Part shown: positions 26,272 to 35,897 of the stretch, one piece after another
Position numbering within the stretch: the stretch's first letter is position 1
How the letters are laid out: each line of letters starts with the position of its first letter
Assembly (NCBI RefSeq): GCF_037201965.1
Contig: NZ_CP147518.1
Location: 4,767,001 to 4,831,000 of the forward strand
Direction: 5' to 3'
From: Spirosoma sp. SC4-14
GTDB lineage: Bacteria; Bacteroidota; Bacteroidia; Cytophagales; Spirosomataceae
DNA: 64,000 bases
Program-made: the position numbers and the translations under genes
Notes under the pieces: model-generated
The model's database searches: none
What the model saw: the letters and a program-made list of their open reading frames with translations, nothing else
What the model was told of the DNA's origin: nothing

Positions 26272-27717
26272 TTAATACCCCGGATTTTGGGTTAAATTAG
26301 GATTGAGACTAGTTTCCCGGAAAGGAATAGGGTACAACGCTTTGTTGGCGTTAAACTGGTAGTTACCCACCTGGTATCCCCCTGATGTGCGGTATTTGGC
26401 GATATAGGCCGTTATGACCGGTACCAGTCGGCCGGTACGGATTAAATCGAACCAGCGATGGCCCTCAAAACAGAGTTCGACACGCCGTTCCTGCTCCACT
26501 GCCAGCCGGAAGTCAGCCTGCGACAGGTCGGTTTTAGCGGGCAACCCCGCCCGGCTACGTACCTGATTGAGCGGAGTCAGGGCATCGGTCGTATTCCCGG
26601 TTTCGTTGAGGGCTTCGGCATACATTAGCAGAACGTCGGAATACCGGATTACGGGCCAGTCGTTGTCACTTTCGTTGGCGGTCGGTGGCTGATCCAGGAA
26701 TTTACGGGTGTAGTAAGGCATGTTGCCCCCCGTAAACTGCTGAATGGAGACGTTTTTCCGTAAATCACCCGGCTCAAACGCGTTGAACAGATCCAGGGTC
26801 CCCTGGTTCAATGACGCCGGGTTGCCACCGGTTACGATGTCGCTACCGGCTCCGGTCGGAGCAAAGTCGATGGAGAAGTTACTCCCTTCCTTGTTGCCCG
26901 TTCGGGTGTACTGCACCGAGAAAACGATCTCGGCATTATTGCCATTGTTGGCCCGGAATACATCTTCATACACCGGGAGTAACTTATATGTGTTGGCCGA
27001 AATGACCTCGTTTAGCTTGGTGACAGCCTTATCGAACTGCTTGCTGGTCAGATACATGCTGCCCAGCAGCGCCTGGGCCGCCCCTTTCGTGGCCCGGCCC
27101 ACATCGGTACCGGTATAACTGACCGGCAGCACCGTAGCTGCTTCAAGCAGGTCTTTTTCAATCTGTGCATACACCTTGGTCACCGGTTCCCGGTTGTAGG
27201 TATACGCTTCGGCTTCGGTTTTGATTTCCGTCAGCACAATCGGAACATCCCCAAAAAAGCGAACCAGGTTAAAGTACATGAGTGCCCGCAAAAACTTCGC
27301 TTCGGCCTGGTAGCGGGCTTTCAGGGCCGCGTCCATCGTTACCGCTTCGCTCTTTTCAATCAGGATATTGCAACGTGAAATGATGTCATACGAAGATGAC
27401 CAGCGGTCGCTGATGGTTCCATTGTTAACGACCCAGCTATATCGGTCAAAATCACCAATGAAAGAATCTGCCCTAGAGTTGGATTCGGTATTATCGGTCG
27501 GCACCTCGGCCATGACATAAAACGTACCATAGTAGCCCCGTAATCCACCATAAGCTCCGTTCAGGGCTGCATTGATATCAGATTGAGTCTTGAAATATTC
27601 TGCCACCGGAATGGTCGTCGGCGGACTGAGATTGAGGTAGTTTTCACTACAGCCGCTGGCAGTAACTAGCAGAACGGCTGCTAGTAGTATAGGCTTAAGC
27701 AAGTATGTAAGCTTCAT
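26272..27717 (-). CDS. SusD/RagB-family surface glycan-binding lipoprotein
   Basis: 481 residues. The lipoprotein signal has its cysteine at about residue 23 (VTASGC). SusD features: NAALNGAYGGLRGYYGT near the N-terminus, TPR-like helices (RATKGAAQALLGSMYLT), and the C-terminal LAVEQERRVELCFEGHRWFD. It works with the SusC encoded 28 bases upstream. It is paralogous to the SusD at 2.9-4.3 kb, with nearly the same C-terminal signature, but clearly divergent in the middle, as expected for another glycan. Confidence 0.95.
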   Translation of the reverse strand: MKLTYLLKPILLAAVLLVTASGCSENYLNLSPPTTIPVAEYFKTQSDINAALNGAYGGLRGYYGTFYVMAEVPTDNTESNSRADSFIGDFDRYSWVVNNGTISDRWSSSYDIISRCNILIEKSEAVTMDAALKARYQAEAKFLRALMYFNLVRFFGDVPIVLTEIKTEAEAYTYNREPVTKVYAQIEKDLLEAATVLPVSYTGTDVGRATKGAAQALLGSMYLTSKQFDKAVTKLNEVISANTYKLLPVYEDVFRANNGNNAEIVFSVQYTRTGNKEGSNFSIDFAPTGAGSDIVTGGNPASLNQGTLDLFNAFEPGDLRKNVSIQQFTGGNMPYYTRKFLDQPPTANESDNDWPVIRYSDVLLMYAEALNETGNTTDALTPLNQVRSRAGLPAKTDLSQADFRLAVEQERRVELCFEGHRWFDLIRTGRLVPVITAYIAKYRTSGGYQVGNYQFNANKALYPIPFRETSLNPNLTQNPGY

Positions 27718-27745
27718 GAGGGTCTGTCGGAAAAAGGTCTAAGAA

Positions 27746-30700
27746 TTAAAAACCAATATTTAGTCCTGCGGTAAGGGTACGGTTGGCGGGATAGGTGCCC
27801 TGGTCAGAGCCTGGCTGATATGCCGAATCACCGTACTGACTGGGTTCTGGGTTAAAGCCCGGATATTTAGTAAAGGTCAACAGGTTCTGACCACTCACAT
27901 ATACCCTGGCCGACTGTAGTTTAATTCGCTTGAGCAAAACGCTTGGCAACGTATATCCCAGCGTCACGTTTCGTACGCGCAGGAACGACCCGTCGTATAC
28001 CACGTAGGAGGTCAGCTGATTTTGCAGCGTAATGCCGGAAGGGTTATTACGCGGATACTTGACATCGCGTGTCGGATCGCTGGCCAAAAAGTAATTGTTA
28101 TAAACGGCGGTGATGGCGTTAAATTTACCACTGACCGCTTCGCTATGCCGGGCGTTTCCATTGATAATACTATTTCCCTGCGTACCCTGAACGATGATGC
28201 TTAGGTCAAAATTCTTGTAGTTCACTCGGTTGGTGAAGCCAAAGGTAAACTTAGGCAACCCATTACCAAGCACGGTCCGGTCTGACTCATTAACGATGCC
28301 GTCACCATTGACATCCCTAGGTTTGAGGTCCCCGACCTGCGATCCGCCCACCCATTTAGGACTGGATGCTAGTTCATCAGCGGTTTTAAACACCCCGTCA
28401 ATGATGAATCCGTACATATTACCAAGTGGTTGCCCTACTACAATCCGATAGCCATTCGGCCAGCCCCCAGTAGCATCATTGGTGTTGAGTGACTGGCGTC
28501 CCCCCAAATCGAGTACTTTGGAACGGTTGAAGGCAATATTGAAATCGGTAGTCCAGCTTACAGCACTGCCCCGGTTGGTATTTCGGGTCGACAAAGCTAC
28601 CTCAAGTCCCCGGTTTCGGAGTTTTCCAATATTGGTTTGAAAGTTGCTGGCGTAGCCTACCACGGCAGGCAGATCTTTGGAGAACAGCATCCCATCTGTA
28701 ATTTTATTATAGGCGTCTACGGTCAGGTAGATCCGGTCTTGCCAGAAACCAGCCTCCAGGCCCAGATCGACCTGCTGGTTTTTTTCCCAGGTTAGGTTCG
28801 GGTTTGCGTAGCCATTCTGCTGCGTCCCGAAAACGCGCTGGTTACCAAAACTGTAGTTGGTGGGCCCAATCCCGCTCAGCCAGCTGAAATCGCCGATGTT
28901 CGCGTTACCGGTTTGACCGTAACTGGCCCGAACTTTTAATTCACTAACCAGATTCTGCCGGCTCATAAAAGGCTCTTCGGCAATCCGCCAGCCCACCGAA
29001 ACCGACGGAAACGTACCAAATCGATTGTTTGGCCCAAAGCGGGAGGATCCGTCGCGACGAATAGCCGCTGAAAAGAGGTACTTACTTTTATAATCGTAGT
29101 TGATCCGGGCAGCCATCGACATGAACGCATTGAGCGCATAACTCAGGTTGCCTAACCGGTCTGCCGAGGCCGTTGGGTTCTGCACCAGGTCTGTAGTGTA
29201 TGTGCCGGTTTTTCCTCTAACTGACGTATTGAAGGACGTAGACTTCTGAATGGAATACAGCAGGAGCCCTGAAAAGTTGTGTCCGGAAGCGAGCCGCCGG
29301 GTATAGTTCAGCGTATTCTCCCACAGGTAGTCAATGGTCCGGTTGTTTGTTGATTCGCTGGCAATACCGTTGAAGTTTGGAGACGTTAAACTTGCTGTTG
29401 GTGCGCCATCGTAGGATAGGGTCGGCGGGATGTACGTGTCACGAGATGTAATTTCAAGTGAAACACCGCCCTGCGTGCGGAACTTCAGGTTTTTAAGAGG
29501 CTCCCATTCCAGAAATGCATTGCTCAGCACCCGGTAACTGTTGGCCTGGTTTTTTAATTGGTCAAGTACCGCCAATGGGTTGTACAAGTTGGCGATACCG
29601 TTTAGAAACCCGTACTGAAGAAAAGCAGGGTCGCCATTGGCCTGTCCGTAATTGCCGTTCGCAAATCGAACCGGAATAATGGGCGGCATCACCAGGGCCG
29701 AATAGATCGGACTAGGCAAATTTACCCCGGCAATGGCATTATCTGTCGTTGACTGGTAGGTTCCCGCGGCCGGACGAACGTTCTGCTTCACGTACGAAGG
29801 CGCAAAATTTACGCCTACTTTCAACTTGGAGCTTAAATCGGCGTCGACATTGGCCCGGAACGTGGCCAACTGATAGTCGGTACCAATAAGCGTTCCTTTC
29901 TGATTTAGGTAGCTACCCGAAAGGGAAAATCGCGTTTTGTCCGAACCCCCTGACGCCGTCAGGTCTACTTGAGAGATGGGAGCCGTCCGGAAGATTACGT
30001 CCTGCCAGTCGGTATCCGCCAGTTCGTCGGGGCGGTCAAAAATGTCAGGGTAGCGTTCATTGCGAACCCTGGCCGCTTCCTTCGAATACGCCAGGTATTG
30101 CTGTTTATTCATGACGTCAATTTTTCGAGACACCTTCTGTATACCTGTATAGGCGTTGAAGTTAAAACGGGTAACACCCGCTTTTCCGCGTTTGGTCGTG
30201 ACGATCACTACGCCGTTGGCCGCCCGGGAGCCATATATGGCCGCCGATGCGGCATCCTTTAAGATTTCAATCGATTCGATATCGGTTGGGCTCATGCGGG
30301 TAAACTGGGCGGCATTTTGCAATGGATAGCCATCTACCACGTACAATGGATCATTGCCCGCTCCCAGCGAACCAGCTCCCCGGATGCGGATGGTAGGAGC
30401 ATCGCCCGGTGAGCCTCCCCGCCCTGACTGCACCTGTACACCTGCCGCCAGTCCGGCCAGTGCTTCGCCGGGTGTCGATACCGGCAATCGGTTGATATCC
30501 TTGCCAGACACTTTGGCAATGGACGTTGTCAGTTCTTTCTTTCCCTGCTCGCCATACCCCACCACTACCACTTCATTCAGCGTTTTATCATCGACAGTCA
30601 GGGTAACGTTCACAATGGTTTGATTTCCCACCGTCACTTCCTTGGCTAAGTAGCCCACGTAGCTGAACACCAGGGTGGCCGAACCATCCGGTATACTGAT

Positions 30701-31249
30701 GGTAAACTTGCCCTGACCATCGCTGGTCGTACCCCGCTGCCGAACCGACGACCCGGCCGCTTTGACCAGAACGCTTACCCCGGGCAGGGGCTCTCCTTTT
30801 TCATCAGTAACGGTGCCGGTAATAGTCTGGTCTGTAGTTTCGACCACTGACGATGTTACAGCATTTGTGCTGGAAGGTCTATCATCGGATGTAAGCGAAC
30901 TACGAACGAGGGCTACCTGATTGCCCGTAACTATGTAACTGATTCGAAGGGGTGTCAGAAATTGAGTCAGTAGCGTACCCAGCCGCTCATCGGCCGCGTT
31001 AACCGTGACTTTCTGATCCGTACGAATCATCTCCCGACTGTATACAAACTTAACGTGTGCTGTTTTTTCCAGTGCAGAAAGTACCTGTCTGACAGGAGTG
31101 TTTTCCAGCCGGATCGTTACCCGTTGCTCCAACACTTCCTGCGCATCGGCAGCCAGTGAGGCATTGAGCAAAAAACAGGTCAATAGGAATTGGAGAAGCG
31201 AAACCTTCATAACAAAAACAATGGTTTCGTGTTTTAGAAATTTAGACAT
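27746..31249 (-). CDS. SusC-family TonB-dependent transporter with STN signalling domain
   Basis: 1167 residues. Order of parts: signal peptide (about 14-37), an STN domain (about 43-115, VTIRLENTPVRQVLSALEKT and the following YSREMI), a carboxypeptidase-regulatory-like domain (GTVTDEKGEPLPGVSVLVKA), the SusC box (NEVVVVGYGEQGKKELTTSI), plug and barrel, ending in F. The STN domain contacts a FecR anti-sigma in the periplasm, so this protein both imports the glycan and signals its presence. The fecR and sigma genes lie directly upstream. Start ATG at 31249; the ATG at 31210 (MKVSLLQF) is an alternative nearer the signal peptide. Confidence 0.95.
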   Translation of the reverse strand: MSKFLKHETIVFVMKVSLLQFLLTCFLLNASLAADAQEVLEQRVTIRLENTPVRQVLSALEKTAHVKFVYSREMIRTDQKVTVNAADERLGTLLTQFLTPLRISYIVTGNQVALVRSSLTSDDRPSSTNAVTSSVVETTDQTITGTVTDEKGEPLPGVSVLVKAAGSSVRQRGTTSDGQGKFTISIPDGSATLVFSYVGYLAKEVTVGNQTIVNVTLTVDDKTLNEVVVVGYGEQGKKELTTSIAKVSGKDINRLPVSTPGEALAGLAAGVQVQSGRGGSPGDAPTIRIRGAGSLGAGNDPLYVVDGYPLQNAAQFTRMSPTDIESIEILKDAASAAIYGSRAANGVVIVTTKRGKAGVTRFNFNAYTGIQKVSRKIDVMNKQQYLAYSKEAARVRNERYPDIFDRPDELADTDWQDVIFRTAPISQVDLTASGGSDKTRFSLSGSYLNQKGTLIGTDYQLATFRANVDADLSSKLKVGVNFAPSYVKQNVRPAAGTYQSTTDNAIAGVNLPSPIYSALVMPPIIPVRFANGNYGQANGDPAFLQYGFLNGIANLYNPLAVLDQLKNQANSYRVLSNAFLEWEPLKNLKFRTQGGVSLEITSRDTYIPPTLSYDGAPTASLTSPNFNGIASESTNNRTIDYLWENTLNYTRRLASGHNFSGLLLYSIQKSTSFNTSVRGKTGTYTTDLVQNPTASADRLGNLSYALNAFMSMAARINYDYKSKYLFSAAIRRDGSSRFGPNNRFGTFPSVSVGWRIAEEPFMSRQNLVSELKVRASYGQTGNANIGDFSWLSGIGPTNYSFGNQRVFGTQQNGYANPNLTWEKNQQVDLGLEAGFWQDRIYLTVDAYNKITDGMLFSKDLPAVVGYASNFQTNIGKLRNRGLEVALSTRNTNRGSAVSWTTDFNIAFNRSKVLDLGGRQSLNTNDATGGWPNGYRIVVGQPLGNMYGFIIDGVFKTADELASSPKWVGGSQVGDLKPRDVNGDGIVNESDRTVLGNGLPKFTFGFTNRVNYKNFDLSIIVQGTQGNSIINGNARHSEAVSGKFNAITAVYNNYFLASDPTRDVKYPRNNPSGITLQNQLTSYVVYDGSFLRVRNVTLGYTLPSVLLKRIKLQSARVYVSGQNLLTFTKYPGFNPEPSQYGDSAYQPGSDQGTYPANRTLTAGLNIGF

Positions 31250-31333
31250 ACTTTTAACCGGGTTTAGTTATTCTTGACATAGGAATAGTACCCCGATCAG
31301 CGAGGTCTCAAGCTACACTGATCAGTTAATTAG

Positions 31334-31360
31334 TCCCGTCATGTTGGTAGCATGACGGGA
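31334..31360 (+). terminator. Hairpin between fecR and susC
   Basis: A perfect 10-bp stem (31334-31343 with 31351-31360), 7-base loop, followed on the plus strand by six T. On the minus strand, the coding direction here, the T-run becomes an upstream A-run. So it looks like a terminator for plus-strand transcription or a bidirectional element that separates the sigma/fecR transcript from susC. Confidence 0.5.
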
Positions 31361-31373
31361 TTTTTTGGCTAGA

Positions 31374-32492
31374 TTACTGGCATCCTTTTCCAGTCACGAT
31401 AATTTGGGCTTCAACAACCTCAAAGGTTGACCCAATGGACGCGCAGATTAGTTTAAGCTGATCATAAAAGGGTACACCGGACAGTTTGGCCGTGACCGTG
31501 CACTGGCGAAAGAGCGAAGAGTCATAGATGATCGGGATGCCATACCCTTTTTCAAGCTGCTTGAATACACTCGATACTGGGGTATCCTGAAACGTAAACT
31601 GGTCCCGAGATTCATTAGGGGTAATCAGACTCGGCTGAACGACCAGTTCTTTCTGATACGCGGCATAGTCGGACTCATACACCACCTGCTGATTGGCAGT
31701 TAGTACTACCCCTGGTACATGTCGAACGTGTCGAGGATGTGAGCGAGCTAAATCCTGCTGGTTATATACCGATACCTTGCCACTTTGTACACTAACCGTA
31801 ATGCGGGCGTCGCCCGGTAAGGCCCGTACCCGAAACCTGGTCCCCAGTACTCTCGTGATTAATGGTCCGCTCATGACTAGAAAAGGGCGGCTACTATCAT
31901 GCACAACAGCAAAAACGGCCTCCCCTTTTAGGTGCACTTCCCGCTTGGACTTCCCGAATATTTGTGGATAACTGGCCTGGCTATTCGGTGCTAACCTCAT
32001 GTGGCTCCCGTCGGGCAGGGTGATGGGTACGGGTTGAGAGGTACCATTTACCTGATTGACCCAGCCAGTCGCTGGGGCGGGGCTGGACCGACTAACCGGT
32101 TGCCGACCGGCTACCTCCGGACGGTGGCTGGTTTCTTTCCAGAGCAGACCGCCGATTCCCAGGATAACAACGACAGCAGCCGCAAGCTGCCAGACCGGCC
32201 GTTGCCATATCCGCCAGATTCGAGTGACTGTGAGTGATTCAGGTGAGCGACGGGTTAGACGCATAATTTGGGCAACCTCAGCCTGAACCTGTTTATCTGT
32301 CACGCTACTCGGCCGATTTTTAAGCGCTTCGGCCATATCTTTTGCCAGTAGTATAGTAGCCCGCTGATCCGGATGCTGCTGCTGCCAGCGGTCCCAGAAC
32401 TCTTGGGCTTCTGGCTGACCGTGCTTAACCCATGCCAGAAACCAAGGGTCTATCAGCAGATCTTCAGCCCGGAATTTTTCGTAGTCTTTCAT
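31374..32492 (-). CDS. FecR-family anti-sigma factor
   Basis: 372 residues. A cytoplasmic N-terminal part (about 1-100) binds the sigma factor; one membrane helix (about 105-125) follows RPVWQLA. The periplasmic FecR domain contains GSHMRLAPNSQASYP, VHLKGEAVFAV and ARITVSVQSGKVSVYN. The C-terminal domain with FQDTPVSSVFKQLEKGYGI resembles an STN-like fold that contacts the receptor. It should hold the ECF sigma inactive until the SusC STN domain signals. It follows the sigma gene by 15 bases. Confidence 0.93.
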   Translation of the reverse strand: MKDYEKFRAEDLLIDPWFLAWVKHGQPEAQEFWDRWQQQHPDQRATILLAKDMAEALKNRPSSVTDKQVQAEVAQIMRLTRRSPESLTVTRIWRIWQRPVWQLAAAVVVILGIGGLLWKETSHRPEVAGRQPVSRSSPAPATGWVNQVNGTSQPVPITLPDGSHMRLAPNSQASYPQIFGKSKREVHLKGEAVFAVVHDSSRPFLVMSGPLITRVLGTRFRVRALPGDARITVSVQSGKVSVYNQQDLARSHPRHVRHVPGVVLTANQQVVYESDYAAYQKELVVQPSLITPNESRDQFTFQDTPVSSVFKQLEKGYGIPIIYDSSLFRQCTVTAKLSGVPFYDQLKLICASIGSTFEVVEAQIIVTGKGCQ

Positions 32493-32507
32493 GCTTGAAG
32501 TAGGTAG

Positions 32508-33137
32508 TCAAAACCGATTCGTTAGCCAAATGCCCAGCAGGGCCAATAAAGAAGGCCAGTCGTCTCGTAATCGGCTAAGGCCCCGGTGTAGGAGATTGGC
32601 AACTGACTGCTTATTCACCTGTAAAATGTCAGCAATTTCTTCATTACTCAGTTCCGCGTAAAATTTGAGGTGAATGGCTTCTCGTTGCCGGTCTGACAGG
32701 CGTTCCAGTAGTTTATTGAGCCTAACCGTTTGATATTCGGACAATTCGGTTTGTATCAAATTGTATTCGGCCGCGGGGTCACTATGAAAGGCTTCATCAA
32801 AAGGCAGCGTTTCGTCTGATGACTGATTGGCCTGCCGTAACACCTCACGGTAAATCTTTCGGCGGAGGGCTTTGTACAGATACGGTCGGATGTAGTTTGT
32901 TTCCATAACCTTCTGCCGGTATACCCATAGATCGACAAATAAATCCTGCAAGCAGTCTTTGAGTAAATCGGTATCACGGGTAAAGCGGCTTCCATAGAAG
33001 TGCAGATCCTTATAAAAATAAGTAGTTAATTGCTCAAACGCAGCTGGGCTCCCCTGCCTGAACCGTAGCCAAAGCTGAGCTTCCGTGTCATGCTGCGCAT
33101 ACACGTTCGGAGTACTGCTAACATCTGACTTAAGCAT
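32508..33137 (-). CDS. ECF RNA polymerase sigma factor
   Basis: 209 residues. Region 2 is visible at DLLKDCLQDLFVDLWVYR (about 60-77). Region 4 contains LSDRQREAIHLKFYAELSNE and EIADILQVNKQSVANLLHRG, a typical ECF helix-turn-helix. This size and the fecR partner downstream place it among Bacteroidota glycan-responsive sigma factors. It should switch on susC and the following enzyme genes when the matching oligosaccharide is imported. Confidence 0.94.
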   Translation of the reverse strand: MLKSDVSSTPNVYAQHDTEAQLWLRFRQGSPAAFEQLTTYFYKDLHFYGSRFTRDTDLLKDCLQDLFVDLWVYRQKVMETNYIRPYLYKALRRKIYREVLRQANQSSDETLPFDEAFHSDPAAEYNLIQTELSEYQTVRLNKLLERLSDRQREAIHLKFYAELSNEEIADILQVNKQSVANLLHRGLSRLRDDWPSLLALLGIWLTNRF

Positions 33138-33857
33138 AGTCTGGAGAAATTACAGGTCAGAAGTATGTAGGAAGTCACAATTTGACCGTTGATTTGTGTA
33201 GCAATAGGAGGAAAATAAAAATCGATACTCAGTTTCTATGATTTATTTGTAAATTTTTTTGAATATATAAGGAATTTATACCGCTGTTTAGCCAAGTTGT
33301 CTTTAACTATAAGCTGTACTTATGTATTGTGGTTCAGTAGATACGCTACAGATGATGCCACCGCAACAGCGGGCCGGTTGGGCCAGAGTATTAAAATTTT
33401 TTCCGAAGAAGAGCCAAACGATAGCAATTGAATTTGTCGATTATGTTCTGTCGCACTTTTCAGATCCAGACCGATAATGAATGGTCCGCCACCGCGGCAT
33501 GAATATGAGGCTAAGCTCCAGTGGTTCGCCGTTGCGGTGTTACGGCGAGGACTTAGGTATCCTCCCTGTTTATATTAAGCCTAGGAGTCCTCATCTGAAC
33601 GGCAAAGTATAACACACTCATACCTAGCATCACATAAACTTGCAAGGGGAATATGATTTCTTGGGTTTACATTCCTCTGATAATCCCTTCGCTTGGGAAG
33701 TCTTACTACAGTTTCCTTTACTTAAGGGTATATGTCGCCGTTAATAATTGGCTAATTTTATAATGAGGATTTATTTACAATTCTTCGAAGCACCCACATA
33801 TGTCATCAGTTCAGTCACACAAAGTGGGTAAGAGCCAACTATTGGGGAGTGCCATAA
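33138..33857. other. 720-bp spacer upstream of the ECF sigma gene
   Basis: Apart from the small frame noted at 33322-33477, I see no gene. The stretch 33180-33330 is very AT-rich and may hold the promoter of the sigma gene. A weak hairpin (GAGGACT about 33548, AGTCCTC about 33588) lies after the second small frame. No terminator for the polyphosphate kinase gene could be identified. Confidence 0.5.
33322..33477 (+). CDS. Small open reading frame, unknown
   Basis: A 51-residue plus-strand frame in an otherwise gene-free spacer: it begins MYCGSVDTLQMMPPQQRAGW and continues KFFPKKSQTIAIEFVDYVLS. The composition is protein-like, with a plausible amphipathic C-terminal helix. The stop overlaps the ATG of another short frame (33477-33578) that begins MNGPPPRHEYEAKLQWF. 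No family is recognised, and no clear ribosome site is seen. It could be a real small gene or the remains of one. Confidence 0.25.
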   Translation: MYCGSVDTLQMMPPQQRAGWARVLKFFPKKSQTIAIEFVDYVLSHFSDPDR

Positions 33858-35897
33858 TTATGACTTTAAGTAAGTGTAGATTGCCTGTTGTGAGCGAATA
33901 AGTTGTCCTTGGCTATCAACTGGTTTCCATTGTTGGCTGGCTAGTAGCTCTGTGGCCTGAGTATTGTCGGCTAGGGACGCTTCGAGCAAGACACTAATCT
34001 GATGTCGTAATACTGGATCATAAACTGGAAAACAGACTTCTATTCGTCGGTACAGATTCCGATTCATCCAGTCGGCCGACCCAAGGTAGGTTTCGGGTTG
34101 GCCGTTGTTATGGAATACAAAAATGCGACCGTGTTCCAGATACCGGTCCACAATGCGCCTGACCCGGATGGTTTCACTCTGACCCGGCACGCCCGGTATT
34201 AGCGTGCAGATAGCTCGCACAAGCAGGTTAATAGAAACACCCGCCTGACTGGCTTCATAGAGTTTGTCAATCATTGTTTTCTCCTGGAGATTATTAAGCT
34301 TGATCGTGATTTGAGCCGGTAGCCCCGCCCGGCGGTTAGCGATTTCCCGATCAATTAGGGCAAGAAAACGCGGCATCAGGTTGAACTGCGAAACGAGCAG
34401 ATGCTCAAATCGAATGAACCGGTAACTGGCTGGCTGATCGCGGCTTTGGAGGTAAGCAAACAGCAGGTCTAAATCCTGCGTCATGCCGACGTGGCTGGTC
34501 ATTAGCACATGATCAGTATAGAACCGGGCAGTGCTTTCGTTAAAATTACCTGTTGCCAACAGTCCGTACCGTTGATTTTGCCAACCCCGCTGGCGCTTTA
34601 CCAAAGCCGTCTTGGCGTGTACCTTCAGGGCCGGAATGCTATATACGAGCCGTACCCCGGCGGCTTTAAGCCGTTTACTCCACCGCAGGTTGTTCTCTTC
34701 GTCGAAACGGGCCTTTAACTCGACGAATACCGTTACCTGTTTGCCGTTACGGGCCGCACTGATGAGGGCGTTCGCTATGAACGAATCTGAGGCAATTCGG
34801 TAAAGAGTGACAAATATAGCCTGTACGTCAGGGTCGATAGCGGCTTCATTGAAAAATCGCAAAACAGGATTGTAGGACTGATAGGGAGGGTGTACCAGGT
34901 AATCTTGTTGGTCGAGACAGTCAAAAATGGATGATTCACCTTGTAGAGCGGTGATCGGCAGTGGGGATTGGGGCGGATAGTGCAGGGTGGCTCCAACGGG
35001 ATTTGGCAAACCAGCTAAACTGCTCAGATTGTGATAACGACCGCCGGCAAAAAGGGCTGTTGGCGGTATCGAAAATCCAGCCGTGAGCCACTCGAGCAAG
35101 TCATCGGGCATGGCTGCGTCATAGAGAAACCGGATGGTGTGCCCCGCCTGTCGCTGGTCGAGCATCCAGGCGATGTTTTCATCCATCTCACCCGCAAACT
35201 CATCGGCAATGCTCACGTCGGCGTTGCGGTTGACTTTAACACTGTAGCAGCCGGTCACGGTTCTGCCCGGAAAAACAGCACCGAGATGCTGCCGGATTAT
35301 GTCGTCCAGAAACAGTAGGTGATACTGGCCATCTGCTCCGGGTATCGTCAGGAAGCGGGGCAGGTTTTCATGCGGAATATTGACCAGTCCATAGGGTTGC
35401 TGGTTCGGTAATCCGGCCATCGATACGGCCAAGAACAGGGCGTTGTCGGAAAAAGTTAGGGGTTTGCCAGTTTCAGGTCGAAGGGGTTGCAGAAACGTCA
35501 GCACCCGGCTGTGAAAATATTCAGAAATAGTTACTTTATGTTCAGGCAATAGGGGTTCACCGTAATACAGGTGAATTCCGTTTTGTTGCAGGGCGGGCAA
35601 CAACTGCTCTTGCAGTAATCGCCCAAACTCGTTCTGACAACGGTTAACTATCATCTGTACTTCAGGCAACAGACCTGGTTCAGCCTCATCGTTTTCACTG
35701 GTACGCAGCGGGTCAAGCTCCAGCAGAGCCGACATTCTAACCCGGAAGAATTCATCTAAATTAGCCGAAAAAATAGCCAGAAACCGGATGCGTTCGTAGA
35801 GCGGTACGGCCGGGTTAGCAGCTTCTTGTAGCACCCGCTGGTTGAAACTAAGCCAGCTTAGGTCGCGGTTCACGTAGGTGAAGATGGTGCCGTTCAT
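33858..35897 (-). CDS. ppk1: Polyphosphate kinase 1
   Basis: 679 residues from the ATG at 35897 (MNGTIFTYVNRDLSWLSFNQ). The frame is open 62 codons further upstream, but that extension lies inside the HD-PycTM gene. PPK1 features: N-terminal YVNRDLSWLSFNQRVLQEA, SANLDEFFRVRM, the autophosphorylated histidine in ALKVHAKTALV, YGLLATGNFNESTARFYTD and CTLIPGVPGQSE. It makes inorganic polyphosphate from ATP in the cytoplasm or at the inner membrane. It overlaps the HD-PycTM gene by 4 bases (ATGA), so the two are translated together. It is the last gene of a seven-gene run. Confidence 0.93.
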   Translation of the reverse strand: MNGTIFTYVNRDLSWLSFNQRVLQEAANPAVPLYERIRFLAIFSANLDEFFRVRMSALLELDPLRTSENDEAEPGLLPEVQMIVNRCQNEFGRLLQEQLLPALQQNGIHLYYGEPLLPEHKVTISEYFHSRVLTFLQPLRPETGKPLTFSDNALFLAVSMAGLPNQQPYGLVNIPHENLPRFLTIPGADGQYHLLFLDDIIRQHLGAVFPGRTVTGCYSVKVNRNADVSIADEFAGEMDENIAWMLDQRQAGHTIRFLYDAAMPDDLLEWLTAGFSIPPTALFAGGRYHNLSSLAGLPNPVGATLHYPPQSPLPITALQGESSIFDCLDQQDYLVHPPYQSYNPVLRFFNEAAIDPDVQAIFVTLYRIASDSFIANALISAARNGKQVTVFVELKARFDEENNLRWSKRLKAAGVRLVYSIPALKVHAKTALVKRQRGWQNQRYGLLATGNFNESTARFYTDHVLMTSHVGMTQDLDLLFAYLQSRDQPASYRFIRFEHLLVSQFNLMPRFLALIDREIANRRAGLPAQITIKLNNLQEKTMIDKLYEASQAGVSINLLVRAICTLIPGVPGQSETIRVRRIVDRYLEHGRIFVFHNNGQPETYLGSADWMNRNLYRRIEVCFPVYDPVLRHQISVLLEASLADNTQATELLASQQWKPVDSQGQLIRSQQAIYTYLKS

